In this document: in pieces, positions 11,846 through 24,551 of the stretch
Layout of the letters: each line of letters opens with the position of its first letter
Numbering within the stretch: the stretch's first letter is position 1
Source of the DNA: Isoperla grammatica
Taxonomy: Eukaryota > Arthropoda > Insecta > Plecoptera > Perlodidae
DNA length: 64,000 bases
Direction of reading: 5' to 3'
Assembly (NCBI GenBank): GCA_945910005.1
Contig: CAMDTW010000246.1
Coordinates: 1-64,000, forward strand
Notes under the pieces: generated by a model
What the model was told of the DNA's origin: nothing
What the model saw: the letters and a program-made list of their open reading frames with translations, nothing else
Database searches by the model: none
Made by a program: the position numbers and the translations under genes

Positions 11846-14156
11846 TTGTCCATTTCGTCACATTTCGATTACTTCTATAGAAGTTACACCCTCCGTTGAA
11901 AAATAAGAATTATAGGCTGCATTCTTCAAGAGTATAATGAAAATGCATAAATTGAGTTTTTCGTCGTTTTTGGTTTTAATATGCATAAAATATAGAAATT
12001 GGCTGATTTTAGTCTATCTACCACAAACTTCCAGTTTTAAGAGGAATCTTGCATACGGCTGGGATTCCTAAGGGTTTCAACCAAATTGCACAAATCGTTG
12101 TTTTAGAGCGTTTCAGGCTCCAATAAGCACAATTTGTCCATTTCGTCACATTTTGATAACTTCTATGGAAGTTACACCCTCCGTCGAAAAATAAGAATTA
12201 TAGGTTGCATTCTTCAAGAGTATAATGAAAATGCATAAATTGAGTTTTTTCGTCGTTTTTGGTTAAAATATGCATAAAAAATAGAAATTGGCTGATTTCA
12301 GTCTATCTACCACAAACTTCCAGTTTTAAGAGGAATCTTGCATACGGCTGGGATTCCTAAGGGTTTCAACCAAATTGCACAAATCGTTGTTTTAGAGCGT
12401 TGTAGGCTCCAATAAGCACATTTTGTCCATTTCGTCACATTTCGATAACTTGTAAAGAAGTTACACCCTCCGTCGAAAAATAAGAATTATAGGTTGCATT
12501 CTTCAAGAGTATAATGAAAATGCATAAATTGAGTTTTTTCGTCGTTTTTGGTTAAAATATGCATCAAAAATAGACATTGGCTGATTTTAGTCTATCTACC
12601 ACAAACTTCCAGTTTTAAGAGGAATCTTGCATACGGCCGGGATTCCTAAGGGTTTTAACCAAAGTTGACAAATCGTTGTTTTAGAGCGTTTCAGGCTCCA
12701 ATTAGCACAATTTGGCCATTTCGTCACATTTCGATAACTTCTATAGAAGTTACACCCTCCGTCGAAAAATAAGAATTATAGGTTGCATTCTTCAAGAGTA
12801 TAATGAAAATGCATAAATTGAGTTTTTTCGTCGTTTTTGGTTAAAATATGCATAAAAAATAGAAATTGGCTGATTTCAGTCTATCTACCACAAACTTCCA
12901 GTTTTAAGAGGAATCTTGCATACGGCCGGGATTCCTAAGGGTTTCAACCAAAGTTGACAAATCGTTGTTTAAGAGCGTTTCAGGCTCCAATAAGCACAAT
13001 TTGTCCATTTCGTCACATTTCGATAACTTCTATAGAAGTTACACCCTCCGTTGAAAAATAAGAATTATAGGCTGCATTCTTCAAGAGTATAATGAAAATG
13101 CATAAATTGAGTTTTTTCGTCGTTTTTGGTTAAAATATGCATAAAAAATAGAAATTGGCTGATTTCAGTCTATCTACCACAAACTTCCAGTTTTAAGAGG
13201 AATCTTGCATACGGCCGGGATTCCTAAGGGTTTCAACCAAAGTTGACAAATCGTTGTTTTAGAGCGTTTCAGGCTCCATTAAGCACAATTTGTCCATTTC
13301 GTCACATTTCGATTACTTCTATAGAAGTTACACCCTCCGTTGAAAAATAAGAATTATAGGCTGCATTCTTCAATAGTATAATGAAAATGCATAAATTGAG
13401 TTTTTTCGTCGTTTTTGGTTAAAATATGCATAAAATATAGAAATTGGCTGATTTTAGTCTATATACCACAAACTTCCAGTTTTAAGAGGAATCTTGCATT
13501 CTTCTGGGATTCCTAAGGGTTTCAACCAAATTGCACAAATCGTTGTTTTAGAGCGTTTCAGGCTCCAATAAGCACAATTTGTCCATTTCGTCACATTTTG
13601 ATAACTTCTATAGAAGTTACACCCTCCGTCGAAAAATAAGAATTATAGGTTGCATTCTTCAAGAGTATAATGAAAATGCATAAATTGAGTTTTTTCGTCG
13701 TTTTTGGTTAAAATATGCATAAAAAATAGAAATTGGCTGATTTCAGTCTATCTACCACAAACTTCCAGTTTTAAGAGGAATCTTGCATACGGCTGGGATT
13801 CCTAAGGGTTTCAACCAAATTGCACAAATCGTTGTTTTAGAGCGTTGTAGGCTCCAATAAGCACATTTTGTCCATTTCGTCACATTTCGATAACTTGTAT
13901 AGAAGTTACACCCTCCGTCGAAAAATAAGAATTATAGGTTGCATTCTTCAAGAGTATAATGAAAATGCATAAATTGAGTTTTTTCGTCGTTTTTGGTTAA
14001 AATATGCATAAAAAATAGAAATTGGCTGATTTCAGTCTATCTACCACAAACTTCCAGTTTTAAGAGGAATCTTGCATACGGCCGGGATTCCTAAGGGTTT
14101 CAACCAAAGTTGACAAATCGTTGTTTTAGAGCGTTTCAGGCTCCAATAAGCACAAT

Positions 14157-14445
14157 TTGTCCATTTCGTCACATTTCGATAACTTCTATAGAAGTTACAC
14201 CCTCCGTTGAAAAATAAGAATTATAGGCTGCATTCTTCAAGAGTATAATGAAAATAAATGAATTGATTTTTTTCGTCGTTATTGGTTAAAATATGCATAA
14301 AATATAGAAATTGGCTGATTTTAGTCTATCTACCACAAACTTCCAGTTTTAAGAGGAATCTTGCATACGGCCGGGATTCCTAAGGGTTTCAACCAAAGTT
14401 GACAAATCGTTGTTTTAGAGCGTTTCAGGCTCCAATAAGCACAAT
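14157..14445 (+). repeat. G-type monomer
   Basis: Carries aaataaatgaattg (word start ~14252) and the cgttattgg change, ends in the B state, and precedes the ttggtcg pre-C unit and the C copy at 14735. The cassette matches 4623 onward. Confidence 0.88.
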
Positions 14446-14734
14446 TTGTCCATTTCGTCACATTTCGATAACTTCTATAGAAGTTACACCCTCCGTCGAA
14501 AAATAAGAATTATAGGTTGCATTCTTCAAGAGTATTATGAAAATGCATAAATTGAGTTTTTTGGTCGTTTTTGGTTAAAATATGCATAAAATATAGAAAT
14601 TGGCTGATTTTAGTCTATCTACCACAAACTTCCAGTTTTAAGAGGAATCTTGCATACGGCTGGGATTCCTAAGGGTTTCAACCAAATTTGCCAAATCGTT
14701 GTTTTAGAGCGTTTCAGGCTCCAATAAGCACAAT

Positions 14735-15023
14735 TTGTCCATTTCGTCACATTTTTATAACTTCTATAGAAGTTACACTCTCTGTTGAAAAATAAGAATT
14801 ATATTTTGCATTCTTCAAGAGTATTATGAAAATGCATAAATTGAGTTTTTTGGTCGTTTTTGGTTAAAATATGGATAAAATTTAGAAATTGGCTGATTTC
14901 AGTCTATCTACCACAAACTTCGAGTTTTAAGAGGAATCTTGCATACAGCTGGGATTCCTAAGTGTTTCAACCAAAGTTGACAAATCGTTGTTTTAGAGCG
15001 TTTCTGGCAACAATAAGAACAAT
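14735..15023 (+). repeat. C-type monomer (C2 version)
   Basis: Private changes are tctgttg for tccgttg, and aaaatttagaaa shared with the copy at 23975. The next unit begins after aagaacaa instead of aagcacaa, also shared with 23975. Confidence 0.9.
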
Positions 15024-15311
15024 TTGTCCATTTCGTCACATTTCGATAACTTCTATAGAAGTTACACCCTCCGTTGAAAAATAAGAATTATAGGCTGCAT
15101 TCTTCAAGAGTATAATGAAAATGCATAAATTGATTTTTTTCGTCGTTTTTGGTTAAAATATGCATAAAAAATAGAAATTGGCTGATTTCAGTCTATCTAC
15201 CACAACTTCCAGTTTTAAGAGGAATCTTGCATACGGCCGGGATTCCTAAGGGTTTCAACCAAAGTTGACAAATCGTTGTTTTAGAGCATTTCAGGCTCCA
15301 TTAAGCACAAT
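15024..15311 (+). repeat. D-type monomer (288 bp)
   Basis: Has accacaacttcc, a private aaattgattttt and gagcatttc. The gagcatttc change is shared with the duplicate at 24264. Confidence 0.88.
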
Positions 15312-17623
15312 TTGTCCATTTCGTCACATTTCGATTACTTCTATAGAAGTTACACCCTCCGTTGAAAAATAAGAATTATAGGCTGCATTCTTCAAGAGTA
15401 TAATGAAAATGCATAAATTGAGTTTTTCGTCGTTTTTGGTTAAAATATGCATAAAATATAGAAATTGGCTGATTTTAGTCTATCTACCACAAACTTCCAG
15501 TTTTAAGAGGAATCTTGCATACGGCTGGGATTCCTAAGGGTTTCAACCAAATTGCACAAATCGTTGTTTTAGAGCGTTTCAGGCTCCAATAAGCACAATT
15601 TGTCCATTTCGTCACATTTTGATAACTTCTATAGAAGTTACACCCTCCGTCGAAAAATAAGAATTATAGGTTGCATTCTTCAAGAGTATAATGAAAATGC
15701 ATAAATTGAGTTTTTTCGTCGTTTTTGGTTAAAATATGCATAAAAAATAGAAATTGGCTGATTTCAGTCTATCTACCACAAACTTCCAGTTTTAAGAGGA
15801 ATCTTGCATACGGCTGGGATTCCTAAGGGTTTCAACCAAATTGCACAAATCGTTGTTTTAGAGCGTTTCAGGCTCCAATAAGCACAATTTGTCCATTTCG
15901 TCACATTTCGATAACTTCTATAGAAGTTACACCCTCCGTTGAAAAATAAGAATTATAGGCTGCATTCTTCAAGAGTATAATGAAAATGCATAAATTGAGT
16001 TTTTTCGTCGTTTTTGGTTAAAATATGCATAAAAAATAGAAATTGGCTGATTTCAGTCTATCTACCACAAACTTCCAGTTTTAAGAGGAATCTTGCATAC
16101 GGCCGGGATTCCTAAGGGTTTCAACCAAAGTTGACAAATCGTTGTTTTAGACCGTTTCAGGCTCCATTAAGCACTATTTGTCCATTTCGTCACATTTCGA
16201 TTACTTCTATAGAATATTACACCCTCCGTTGAAAAATAAGAATTATAGGCTGCAATCTTCAAGAGTATAATGAAAATGCATAAATTGAGTTTTTTCGTCG
16301 TTTTTGGTTAAAATATGCATAAAATATAGAAATTGGCTGATTTTAGTCTATCTACCACAAACTTCCAGTTTTAAGAGGAATCTTGCATACGGCTGGGATT
16401 CCTAAGGGTTTCAACCAAATTGCACAAATCGTTGTTTAAGAGCGTTTCAGGCTCCAATAAGCACAATTTGTCCATTTCGTCACATTTTGATAACTTCTAT
16501 AGAAGTTACACCCTCCGTCGAAAAATAAGAATTATAGGTTGCATTCTTCAAGAGTATAATGAAAATGCATAAATTGAGTTTTTTCGTCGTTTTTGGTTAA
16601 AATATGCATAAAAAATAGAAATTGGCTGATTTCAGTCTATCTACCACAAACTTCCAGTTTTAAGAGGAATCTTGCATACGGCTGGGATTCCTAAGGGTTT
16701 CAACCAAATTGCACAAATCGTTGTTTTAGAGCGTTGTAGGCTCCAATAAGCACATTTTGTCCATTTCGTCACATTTCGATAACTTGTATAGAAGTAACAC
16801 CCTCCGTCGAATAATAAGAATTATAGGTTGCATTCTTCAAGAGTATAATGAAAATGCATAAATTGAGTTTTTTCGTCGTTTTTGGTTAAAATATGCATCA
16901 AAAATAGACATTGGCTGATTTTAGTCTATCTACCTCAAACTTCCAGTTTTAAGAGGAATCTTGCATACGGCCGGGATTCCTAAGGGTTTCAACCAAAGTT
17001 GACAAATCGTTGTTTTAGAGCGTTTCAGGCTCCAATTAGCACAATTTGTCCATTTCGTCACATTTCGATAACTTATATAGAAGTTACACCCTCCGTCGAA
17101 AAATAAGAATTATAGGTTGCATTCTTCAAGAGTATAATGAAAATGCATAAATTGAGTTTTTTCGTCGTTTTTGGTTATAATATGCATAAAAAATAGAAAT
17201 TGGCTGATTTCAGTCTATCTACCACAAACTTCCAGTTTTAAGAGGAATCTTGCATACGGCCGGGATTCCTAAGGGTTTCAACCAAAGTTGACAAATCGTT
17301 GTTTAAGAGCGTTTCAGGCTCCAATATGCACAATTTGTCCATTTCGTCACATTTCGATAACTTCTATAGAAGTTACACCCTCCGTTGAAAAATAAGAATT
17401 ATAGGCTGCATTCTTCAAGAGTATAATGAAAATGCATAAATTGAGTTTTTTCGTCGTTTTTGGTTAAAATATGCATAAAATATAGAAATTGGCTGATTTC
17501 AGTCTATCTACCACAAACTTCCAGTTTTAAGAGGAATCTTGCATACGGCTGGGATTCCTAAGGGTTTCAACCAAAGTTGACAAATCGTTGTTTTAGAGCG
17601 TTTCAGGCTCCAATAAGCACAAT

Positions 17624-17912
17624 TTGTCCATTTCGTAACATTTCGATAACTACTTTAGAAGTTACACCAACCGTTGAAAAATAATAATGTTAGTGTGCAT
17701 TCTGAAAGAGTATTATGAAAATGCATAAATTGAGTTTTTTGGTCGATTTTGGTTAAAATATGCATAAAATATAGAAATTGGCTGATTTTAGTCTATCTAC
17801 CACAAACTTCCAGTTTTAAGAGGAATCTTGCATACGGCTGGGATTCCTAAGGGTTTCAACCAAATTGCACAAATCGTTGTTTTAGAGCGTTTCAGGCTCC
17901 AATAAGCACAAT
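17624..17912 (+). repeat. F-type monomer, F-C3 pair version
   Basis: F units have a diverged first ~100 bp (actactttag, accaaccg, taataatgttagtgtgc, tctgaaagag, agtattatg) on an ordinary remainder. This version starts with cgtaacatttcgataac, carries ttggtcgatttt and an A-type tail, and is followed directly by a C3 unit. The same pair is at 27152 and 59215. Confidence 0.88.
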
Positions 17913-18201
17913 TTGTCCATTTCGTCACATTTTGATAACTTCAATAGAAGTTACACTCTCCGTTGAAAAATAAGAATTATATTTTGCATTCTTCAAGAGT
18001 ATTATGAAAATGCATAAATTGAGTTTTTTGGTCGTTTTTGGTTAAAATATGGATAAAATATAGAAATTGGCTGATAACAGTCTATCTACCACAAACTTCG
18101 AGTTTTAAGAGGAATCTTGCATACAGCTGGGATTCCTAAGTGTTTCAACCAAAGTTGACAAATCGTTGTTTTAGAGCGTTTCAGGCTCCAATAAGCACAA
18201 T
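17913..18201 (+). repeat. C-type monomer (C3 version)
   Basis: C3 has ttttgataac in the head and ends with the ordinary ttcaggctcc instead of tctggcaac; it is followed by a B-like unit, not D. This copy and its duplicate at 27441 also share cttcaatag and gataacag. The ordinary tail suggests a crossover between a C unit and a common monomer. Confidence 0.85.
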
Positions 18202-18489
18202 TTGTCCATTTCGTCACATTTCGATAACTTCTATAGAAGTTACACCCTCCGTCGAAAAATAAGAATTATAGGTTGCATTCTTCAAGAGTATAATGAAAAT
18301 GCATAAATTGAGTTTTTTCGTCGTTTTTAGTTAAAATATGCATAAAAAATAGAAATTGGCTGATTTCAGTCTATCTACCACAAACTTCCAGTTTTAAGAG
18401 GAATCTTGCATACGGCCGGGATTCCTAAGGGTTTTTAACTAAAGTTGACAAATCGTTGTTTTAGAGCGTTTCAGGCTCCAATAAGCACA

Positions 18490-19069
18490 ATTTGTCCATT
18501 TCGTCACATTTCGATAACTTCTATAGAAGTTACACCCTCCGTTGAAAAATAAGAATTATAGGCTGCATTCTTCAAGAGTATAATGAAAATGCATAAATTG
18601 AGTTTTTTCGTCGTTTTTGGTTAAAATTTGCATAAAATATAGAAATTGGCTGATTTTAGTCTATCTACCACAAACTTCCAGTTTTAAGAGGAATCTTGCA
18701 TACGGCTGGGATTCCTAAGGGTTTAAACCAAATTGCACAAATCGTTGTTTTAGAGCGTTTCAGGCTCCAATAAGCACAATTTGTCCATTTGGTCACATTT
18801 CGATAACTTCTATAGAAGTTACACTCTCCGTCGAAAAATAAGAATTATAGGTTGCATTCTTCAAGAGTATAATGAAAATGCATAAATTGATTTTTTTCGT
18901 CGTTTTTGGTTAAAATATGCATAAAAAATAGAAATTGGTTGATTTCAGTCTATCTACCACAAACTTCCAGTTTTAAGAGGAATCTTGCATATGGCCGGGG
19001 TTCCTAAGGGTTTCAACCAAAGTTGACAAATCGTTGTTTTAGAGCGTATCAGGCTCCAATAAGCACAAT
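18490..19069. repeat. Two monomers present in the left but not the right 9-kb copy
   Basis: The first unit has aaaatttgc, an A-type tail and gtttaaacc. The second has ttggtcac, ctctccg, aaattgattttt, ggttgattt, ggccggggtt and gcgtatc. In the right copy, gtttttaactaaag (~27958) leads directly to the H unit at 28020, so these two units are missing there. A matching pair precedes the H unit at 53728. Confidence 0.85.
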
Positions 19070-19358
19070 TTGTCCATTTTGTCACATTTCGATAACTTCT
19101 ATAGAAGTTACACCTTAAGTTGAAAAATAAGAATTATAGGCTGCATTCTTCAAGAGTATAATGAAAATGCATAAATTGAGTTTTTTCGTCGTTTTTGGTT
19201 ATAATATGCATAAAATATAGAAATTGGCTGATTTTAGTCTATCTACCACAAACTTCCAGTTTTAAGAGAAATCTTGCATACGGCTGGGATTCCTAAGGGT
19301 TTCAACCAAATTGCACAAATCGTTGTTTTAGAGCGTTTCAGGCTCAAAAAAGCACAAT
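19070..19358 (+). repeat. H-type monomer
   Basis: H units read acaccttaagttg instead of acaccctccgttg, right after the dyad, usually with ccattttgtcac at the start. This copy also has gttataat, agagaaatc and gctcaaaaaagc, all shared with its duplicate at 28020. Confidence 0.88.
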
Positions 19359-19647
19359 TTGTCCATTTCGTCACATTTCGATAACTTCTATAGAAGTTAC
19401 ACCCTCCGTCGAAAAATAAGAATTATAGGTTGCATTCTTCAAGAGTATAATGAAAATGCATAAATTGAGTTTTTTCGTCGTTTTTGGTTAAAATATGCAT
19501 AAAAAATAGAAATTGGCTGATTTCAGTCTATCTACCACAAACTTCCAGTTTTAAGAGGAATCTTGCATACGGCTGGGATTTCTAAGGGTTTCAACCAAAT
19601 TGCACAAATCGTTGTTTTAGAGCGTTTCAGGCTCCAATAAGCACAAT

Positions 19648-19936
19648 TTGTCCATTTCGTCACATTTTGATTACTTCAATAGAAGTTACACCCTCCGTTG
19701 AAAAATAAGAATTATAGGCTGCATTCTTCAAGAGTATAATGAAAATAAATGAATTGATTTTTTTCGTCGTTATTGGTTAAAATATGCATAAAATATAGAA
19801 ATTGGCTGATTTTAGTCTATCTACCACAAACTTCCAGTTTTAAGAGGAATCTTGCATACGGCTGGGATTCCTAAGGGTTTCAACCAAATTGCACAAATCG
19901 TTGTTTTAGAGCGTTTCAGGCTCCAATAAGCACAAT
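19648..19936 (+). repeat. G-type monomer with damaged dyad
   Basis: The G block (aaataaatgaattg) is joined to a head with ttttgattacttcaatag and an A-type tail (ggctggg, aaattgcac). Other G units have the intact dyad and B tails, so this one is a mosaic. Its duplicate is at 28598. Confidence 0.85.
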
Positions 19937-20224
19937 TTGTCCATTTCGTCACATTTTGATTACTTCTATAGAAGTTACACCCTCCGTTGAAAAATAAGAA
20001 TTATAGGCTGCATTCTTCAAGAGTATAATGAAAATGCATAAATTGAGTTTTTTCGTCGTTTTTGGTTAAAATATGCATAAAAAATAGAAATTGGCTGATT
20101 TCAGTCTATCTACCACAAACTTCCAGTTTTAAGAGGAATCTTGCATACGGCTGGGATTCCTAAGGGTTTCACCAAAGTTGACAAATCGTTGATTTAGAGC
20201 GTTTCAGGCTCCAATAAGCACAAT

Positions 20225-20513
20225 TTGTCCATTTCTTCACCTTTCAATAACTACTTTAGAAGTTACACCAACCGTTGAAAAATAATAATGTTAGTGTGCA
20301 TTCTGAAAGAGTATTATGAAAATGCATAAATTGAGTTTTTTCGTCGTTTTTGGTTAAAATATGCATAAAAAATAGAAATTGGCTGATTTCAGTCTATCTA
20401 CCACAAACTTCCAGTTTTAAGAGGAATCTTGCATACGGCCGGGATTCCTAAGGGTTTCAACCAAAGTTGACAAATCGTTGTTTTACAGCGTTTCAGGCTC
20501 CAATAAGCACAAT
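20225..20513 (+). repeat. F-type monomer
   Basis: Head tttcttcacctttcaataac, actactttag, then the diverged F block; B-type tail with ttttacagcg. The unit before it ends gtttcaccaaag, a 1-bp deletion that precedes every F unit of this version. Its duplicate is at 29175. Confidence 0.9.
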
Positions 20514-21088
20514 TTGTCCATTTCGTCACATTTCGATAACTTCTATAGAAGTTACACCCTCCGTCGAAAAATAAGAATTATAGGTTGCATTCTTCAAGAG
20601 TATAATGAAAATGCATAAATTGAGTTTTTTCGTCGTTTTTGGTTAAAATATGCATAAAAAATAGAAATTGGCTGATTTCAGTCTATCTACCACAAACTTC
20701 CAGTTTTAAGAGGAATCTTGCATACGGCCGGGATTCCTAAGGGTTTCAACCAAAGTTGACAAATCGTTGTTTTAGAGCGTTTCAGGCTCCAATAAGCACA
20801 ATTTGTCCATTTTGTCACATTTCGATTACTTCTATAGAAGTTACACCCTCCGTTGAAAAATAAGAATTATAGGCTGCATTCTTCAAGAGTATAATGAAAA
20901 TGCATAAATTCAGTTTTTTCGTCGTTTTTGGTTAAAATATGCATAAAATAGAAATTGGCTGATTTCAGTCTATCTACCACAAACTTCCAGTTTTAAGAGG
21001 AATCTTGCATACGGCTGGGATTCCTAAGGGTTTCACCAAAGTTGACAAATCGTTGTTTTAGAGCGTTTCAGGCTCCAATAAGCACAAT

Positions 21089-21377
21089 TTGTCCATTTCT
21101 TCACCTTTCAATAACTACTTTAGAAGTTACACCAACCGTTGAAAAATAATAATGTTAGTGTGCATTCTGAAAGAGTATTATGAAAATGCATAAATTGAGT
21201 TTTTTCGTCGTTTTTGGTTAAAATATGCATAAAAAATAGAAATTGGCTGATTTCAGTCTATCTACCACAAACTTCCAGTTTTAAGAGGAATCTTGCATAC
21301 GGCCGGGATTCCTAAGGGTTTCAACCAAAGTTGACAATTCGTTGTTTTACAGCGTTTCAGGCTCCAATAAGCACAAT
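21089..21377 (+). repeat. F-type monomer
   Basis: As 20225, with the private change gttgacaattcg shared with its duplicate at 30040. It lies 864 bp (three monomers, short by 3 bp) after the previous F unit. Confidence 0.9.
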
Positions 21378-22533
21378 TTGTCCATTTCGTCACATTTCGA
21401 TAACTTCTATAGAAGTTACACCCTCCGTCGAAAAATAAGAATTATAGGTTGCATTCTTCAAGAGTATAATGAAAATGCATAAATTGAGTTTTTTCGTCGT
21501 TTTTAGTTAAAATATGCATAAAAAATAGAAATTGGCTGATTTCAGTCTATCTACCACAAACTTCCAGTTTTAAGAGGAATCTTGCATACGGCCGGGATTC
21601 CTAAGGGTTTCAACCAAAGTTGACAAATCGTTGTTTTAGAGCGTTTCAGGCTCCAATAAGCACAATTTGTCCATTTCGTCACATTTCGATAACTTCTATA
21701 GAAGTTACACCCTCCGTTGAAAAAAAAGAATTATAGGCTGCATTCTTCAAGAGTATAATGAAAATGCATAAATTGAGTTTTTTCGTCGTTTTTGGTTAAA
21801 ATATGCATAAAATATAGAAATTGGCTGATTTTAGTCTATCTACCACAAACTTCCAGTTTTAAGAGGAATCTTGCATACGGCTGGGATTCCTAAGGGTTTC
21901 AACCAAATTGCACAAATCGTTGTTTTAGAGCGTTTTAGGCTCCAATAAGCACAATTTGTCCATTTCGTCACATTTCGATAACTTCTATAGAAGTTACACT
22001 CTCCGTCGAAAAATAAGAATTATAGGTTGCATTCTTCAAGAGTTTAATGAAAATGCATAAATTGAGTTTTTTCGTCGTTTTTGGTTAAAATATGCATAAA
22101 ATATAGAAATTGGCTGATTTCAGTCTATCTACCACAAACTTCCAGTTTTAAGAGGAATCTTGCATACGGCCGGGATTCCTAAGGGTTTCAACCAAAGTTG
22201 ACAAATCGTTGTTTTAGAGCGTTTCAGGCTCCAATAAGTACAATTTGTCCATTTCGTCACATTTCGATAACTTCTATAGAAGTTACACCCTCCGTTGAAA
22301 AATAAGAATTATAGGCTGCATTCTTCAAGAGTATAATGAAAATGCATAAATTGAGTTTTTTCGTCGTTTTTGGTTAAAATTTGCATAAAATATAGGAATT
22401 GGCTGATTTTAGTCTATCTACCACAAACTTCCAGTTTTAAGAGGAATCTTGCATACGGCTGGGATTCCTAAGGGTTTCAACCAAATTGCACAAATCGTTG
22501 TTTTTGAGCGTTTCAGGCTCCAATAAGCACAAT

Positions 22534-22822
22534 TTGTCCATTTCGTCACATTTCGATAACTTCTATAGAAGTTACACCTTAAGTTGAAAAATAAGAATTA
22601 TAGTCTGCATTCTTCAAGAGTATAATGAAAATGCATAAATTGAGTTTTTTCGTCGTTTTTGGTTAAAATATGCATAAATTATAGAAATTGGCTGATTTTA
22701 GTCTATCTACCACAAACTTCCAGTTTTAAGAGAAATCTTGCATACGGCTGGGATTCCTAAGGGTTTCAACCAAATTGCACAAATCGTTGTTTTAGAGCGT
22801 TTCAGGCTCAAAAAAGCACAAT
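22534..22822 (+). repeat. H-type monomer
   Basis: Has accttaagttg with an ordinary ccatttcgtcac start, tagtctgc, cataaattatag, agagaaatc and gctcaaaaaagc. Its duplicate at 31485 shares cataaattatag but has gaggaatc and gctccaaaaagc, so a few changes postdate the duplication. Confidence 0.85.
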
Positions 22823-23396
22823 TTGTCCATTTCGTCACATTTCGATAACTTCTATAGAAGTTACACCCTCCGTCGAAAAATAAGAATTATAGGTTGCATT
22901 CTTCAAGAGTATAATGAAAATGCATAAATTGAGTTTTTTCGTCGTTTTTGGTTAAAATATGCATAAAAAATAGAAATTGGCTGATTTCAGTCTATCTACC
23001 ACAAACTTCCAGTTTTAAGAGGAATCTTGCATACGGCTGGGATTCCTAAGGGTTTCAACCAAATTGCACAAATCGTTGTTTTAGAGCGTTTCAGGCTCTA
23101 ATAAGCACAATTTGTCCATTTCGTCACATTTCGATTACTTCTATAGAAGTTACACCCTCCGTTGAAAAATAAGAATTATAGGCTGCATTCTTCAAGAGTA
23201 TAATAAAAATGCATAAATTGAGTTTTTTCGTCGTTTTTGGTAATATGCATAAAAAATAGAAATTGGCTGATTTCAGTCTATCTACCACAAACTTCCAGTT
23301 TTAAGAGGAATCTTGCATACGGCTGGGATTCCTAAGGGTTTCACCAAAGTTGACAAATCGTTGTTTTAGAGCGTTTCAGGCTCCAATAAGCACAAT

Positions 23397-23685
23397 TTGT
23401 ACATTTCTTTACCTTTCAATAACTACTATAGAAGTTACACCAACCGTTGAAAAATAATAATGTTAGTGTGCATTCTGAAAGAGTATTATGAAAATGCATA
23501 AATGGAGTTTTTTCGTCGTTTTTGGTTAAAATATGCATAAAAAATAGAAATTGGCTGATTTCAGTCTATCTACCACAAACTTCCAGTTTTAAGAGGAATC
23601 TTGCATACGGCCGGGATTCCTAAGGGTTTCCACCAAAGTTGACAAATCGTTGTTTTACAGCGTTTCAGGCTCCAATAAGCACAAT
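23397..23685 (+). repeat. F-type monomer
   Basis: Variant with tttctttacc, actactatag (a half-repaired dyad), aaatggag and gtttccacc. The same variant occurs at 32348 and 36104. Confidence 0.9.
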
Positions 23686-23974
23686 TTGTTCATTTCGTCA
23701 CATTTCGATAACTTCTATAGAAGTTACACCCTCCGTCGAAAAATAAGAATTATAGGTTGCATTCTTCAAGAGTATAATGAAAATGCATAAATTGAGTTTT
23801 TTGGTCGTTTTTGGTTAAAATATGCATAAAATATAGAAATTGGCTGATTTTAGTCTATCTACCACAAACTTCCAGTTTTAAGAGGAATCTTGCATACGGC
23901 TGGGATTCCTAAGGGTTTCAACCAAATTTGCCAAATCGTTGTTTTAGAGCGTTTCAGGCTCCAATAAGCACAAT
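23686..23974 (+). repeat. Junction monomer of the 9-kb duplication
   Basis: It begins ttgttcatttcg with agtataatg, as at 32637, and continues with ttggtcg, an A-type tail and atttgccaaatc, as at 14446. The switch falls between 23777 and 23802, inside the T-rich stretch around gagttttttggtcg. This is the chimeric unit expected where two misaligned array copies recombined. Confidence 0.88.
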
Positions 23975-24263
23975 TTGTCCATTTCGTCACATTTTTATAA
24001 CTTCTATAGAAGTTACACTCTCCGTTGAAAAATAAGAATTATATTTTGCATTCTTCAAGAGTATTATGAAAATGCATAAATTGAGTTTTTTGGTCGTTTT
24101 TGGTTTAAATATGGATAAAATTTAGAAATTGGCTGATTTCAGTCTATCTACCACAAACTTCGAGTTTTAAGAGGAATCTTGCATACAGCTGGGATTCCTA
24201 AGTGTTTCAACCAAAGTTGACAAATCGTTGTTTTAGAGCGTTTCTGGCAACAATAAGAACAAT
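23975..24263 (+). repeat. C-type monomer (C2 version)
   Basis: Duplicate of 14735 with shared aaaatttagaaa; private difference ggtttaaat for ggttaaaat. Confidence 0.9.
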
Positions 24264-24551
24264 TTGTCCATTTCGTCACATTTCGATAACTTCTATAGAA
24301 GTTACACCCTCCGTTGAAAAATAAGAATTATAGGCTGCATTCTTCAAGAGTATAATGAAAATGCATAAATTGAGTTTTTTCGTCGTTTTTGGTTAAAATA
24401 TGCATAAAAAATAGAAATTGGCTGATTTCAGTCTATCTACCACAACTTCCAGTTTTAAGAGGAATCTTGCATACGGCCGGGATTCCTAAGGGTTTCAACC
24501 AAAGTTGACAAATCGTTGTTTTAGAGCATTTCAGGCTCCATTAAGCACAAT
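24264..24551 (+). repeat. D-type monomer (288 bp)
   Basis: Duplicate of 15024 (shared gagcatttc). It lacks that copy's aaattgattttt change. Confidence 0.88.

Larger units (their letters stand above)
11268..14734. repeat. Block of 12 monomers (3,467 bp), parent-like to the 14.7-17.9 kb block
   Basis: Order: C2, D, E (gagtttttcg), a ttttgataac unit, a unit with cattttgtcc and cttgtaaagaag, an attagcac unit, gtttaag, E, ttttgataac, a second cattttgtcc/cttgtatag unit (13866), G (14157) and a ttggtcg unit. Much of this order recurs from 14735 and again from 23975, with monomers gained or lost. Confidence 0.8.
14550..23790. repeat. Left copy of a ~9-kb tandem duplication
   Basis: Matches 23790-32730. 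Shared private variants include atttgccaaatc (14687/23927), aagaacaa (15015/24255), gagcattt, gaccgtttc with cactatttg (16150/25680), gaatattac, gcaatcttc, catcaaaaatagacatt, tacctcaaac, ccaatatgc, gataacag, gtttttaactaaag, and the F and G units downstream. The offset is 9,240 bp at 14735, 9,528 bp at 17913 and 8,950 bp from 19070 on, so this copy lacks one monomer near 15.9 kb and has two extra at 18490-19069. The left breakpoint lies between 14537 and 14562, inside the unit that precedes C. Confidence 0.88.

Noticed and set aside
5201..14734. A regular 12-monomer (3,467-bp) higher-order repeat between C units
   Set aside because: C spacing is 12 monomers at 5201-8668, 11268-14735 and 23975-27441, but the unit order inside these intervals differs after the first few monomers, so the equal length is mostly coincidental rather than one repeating block.
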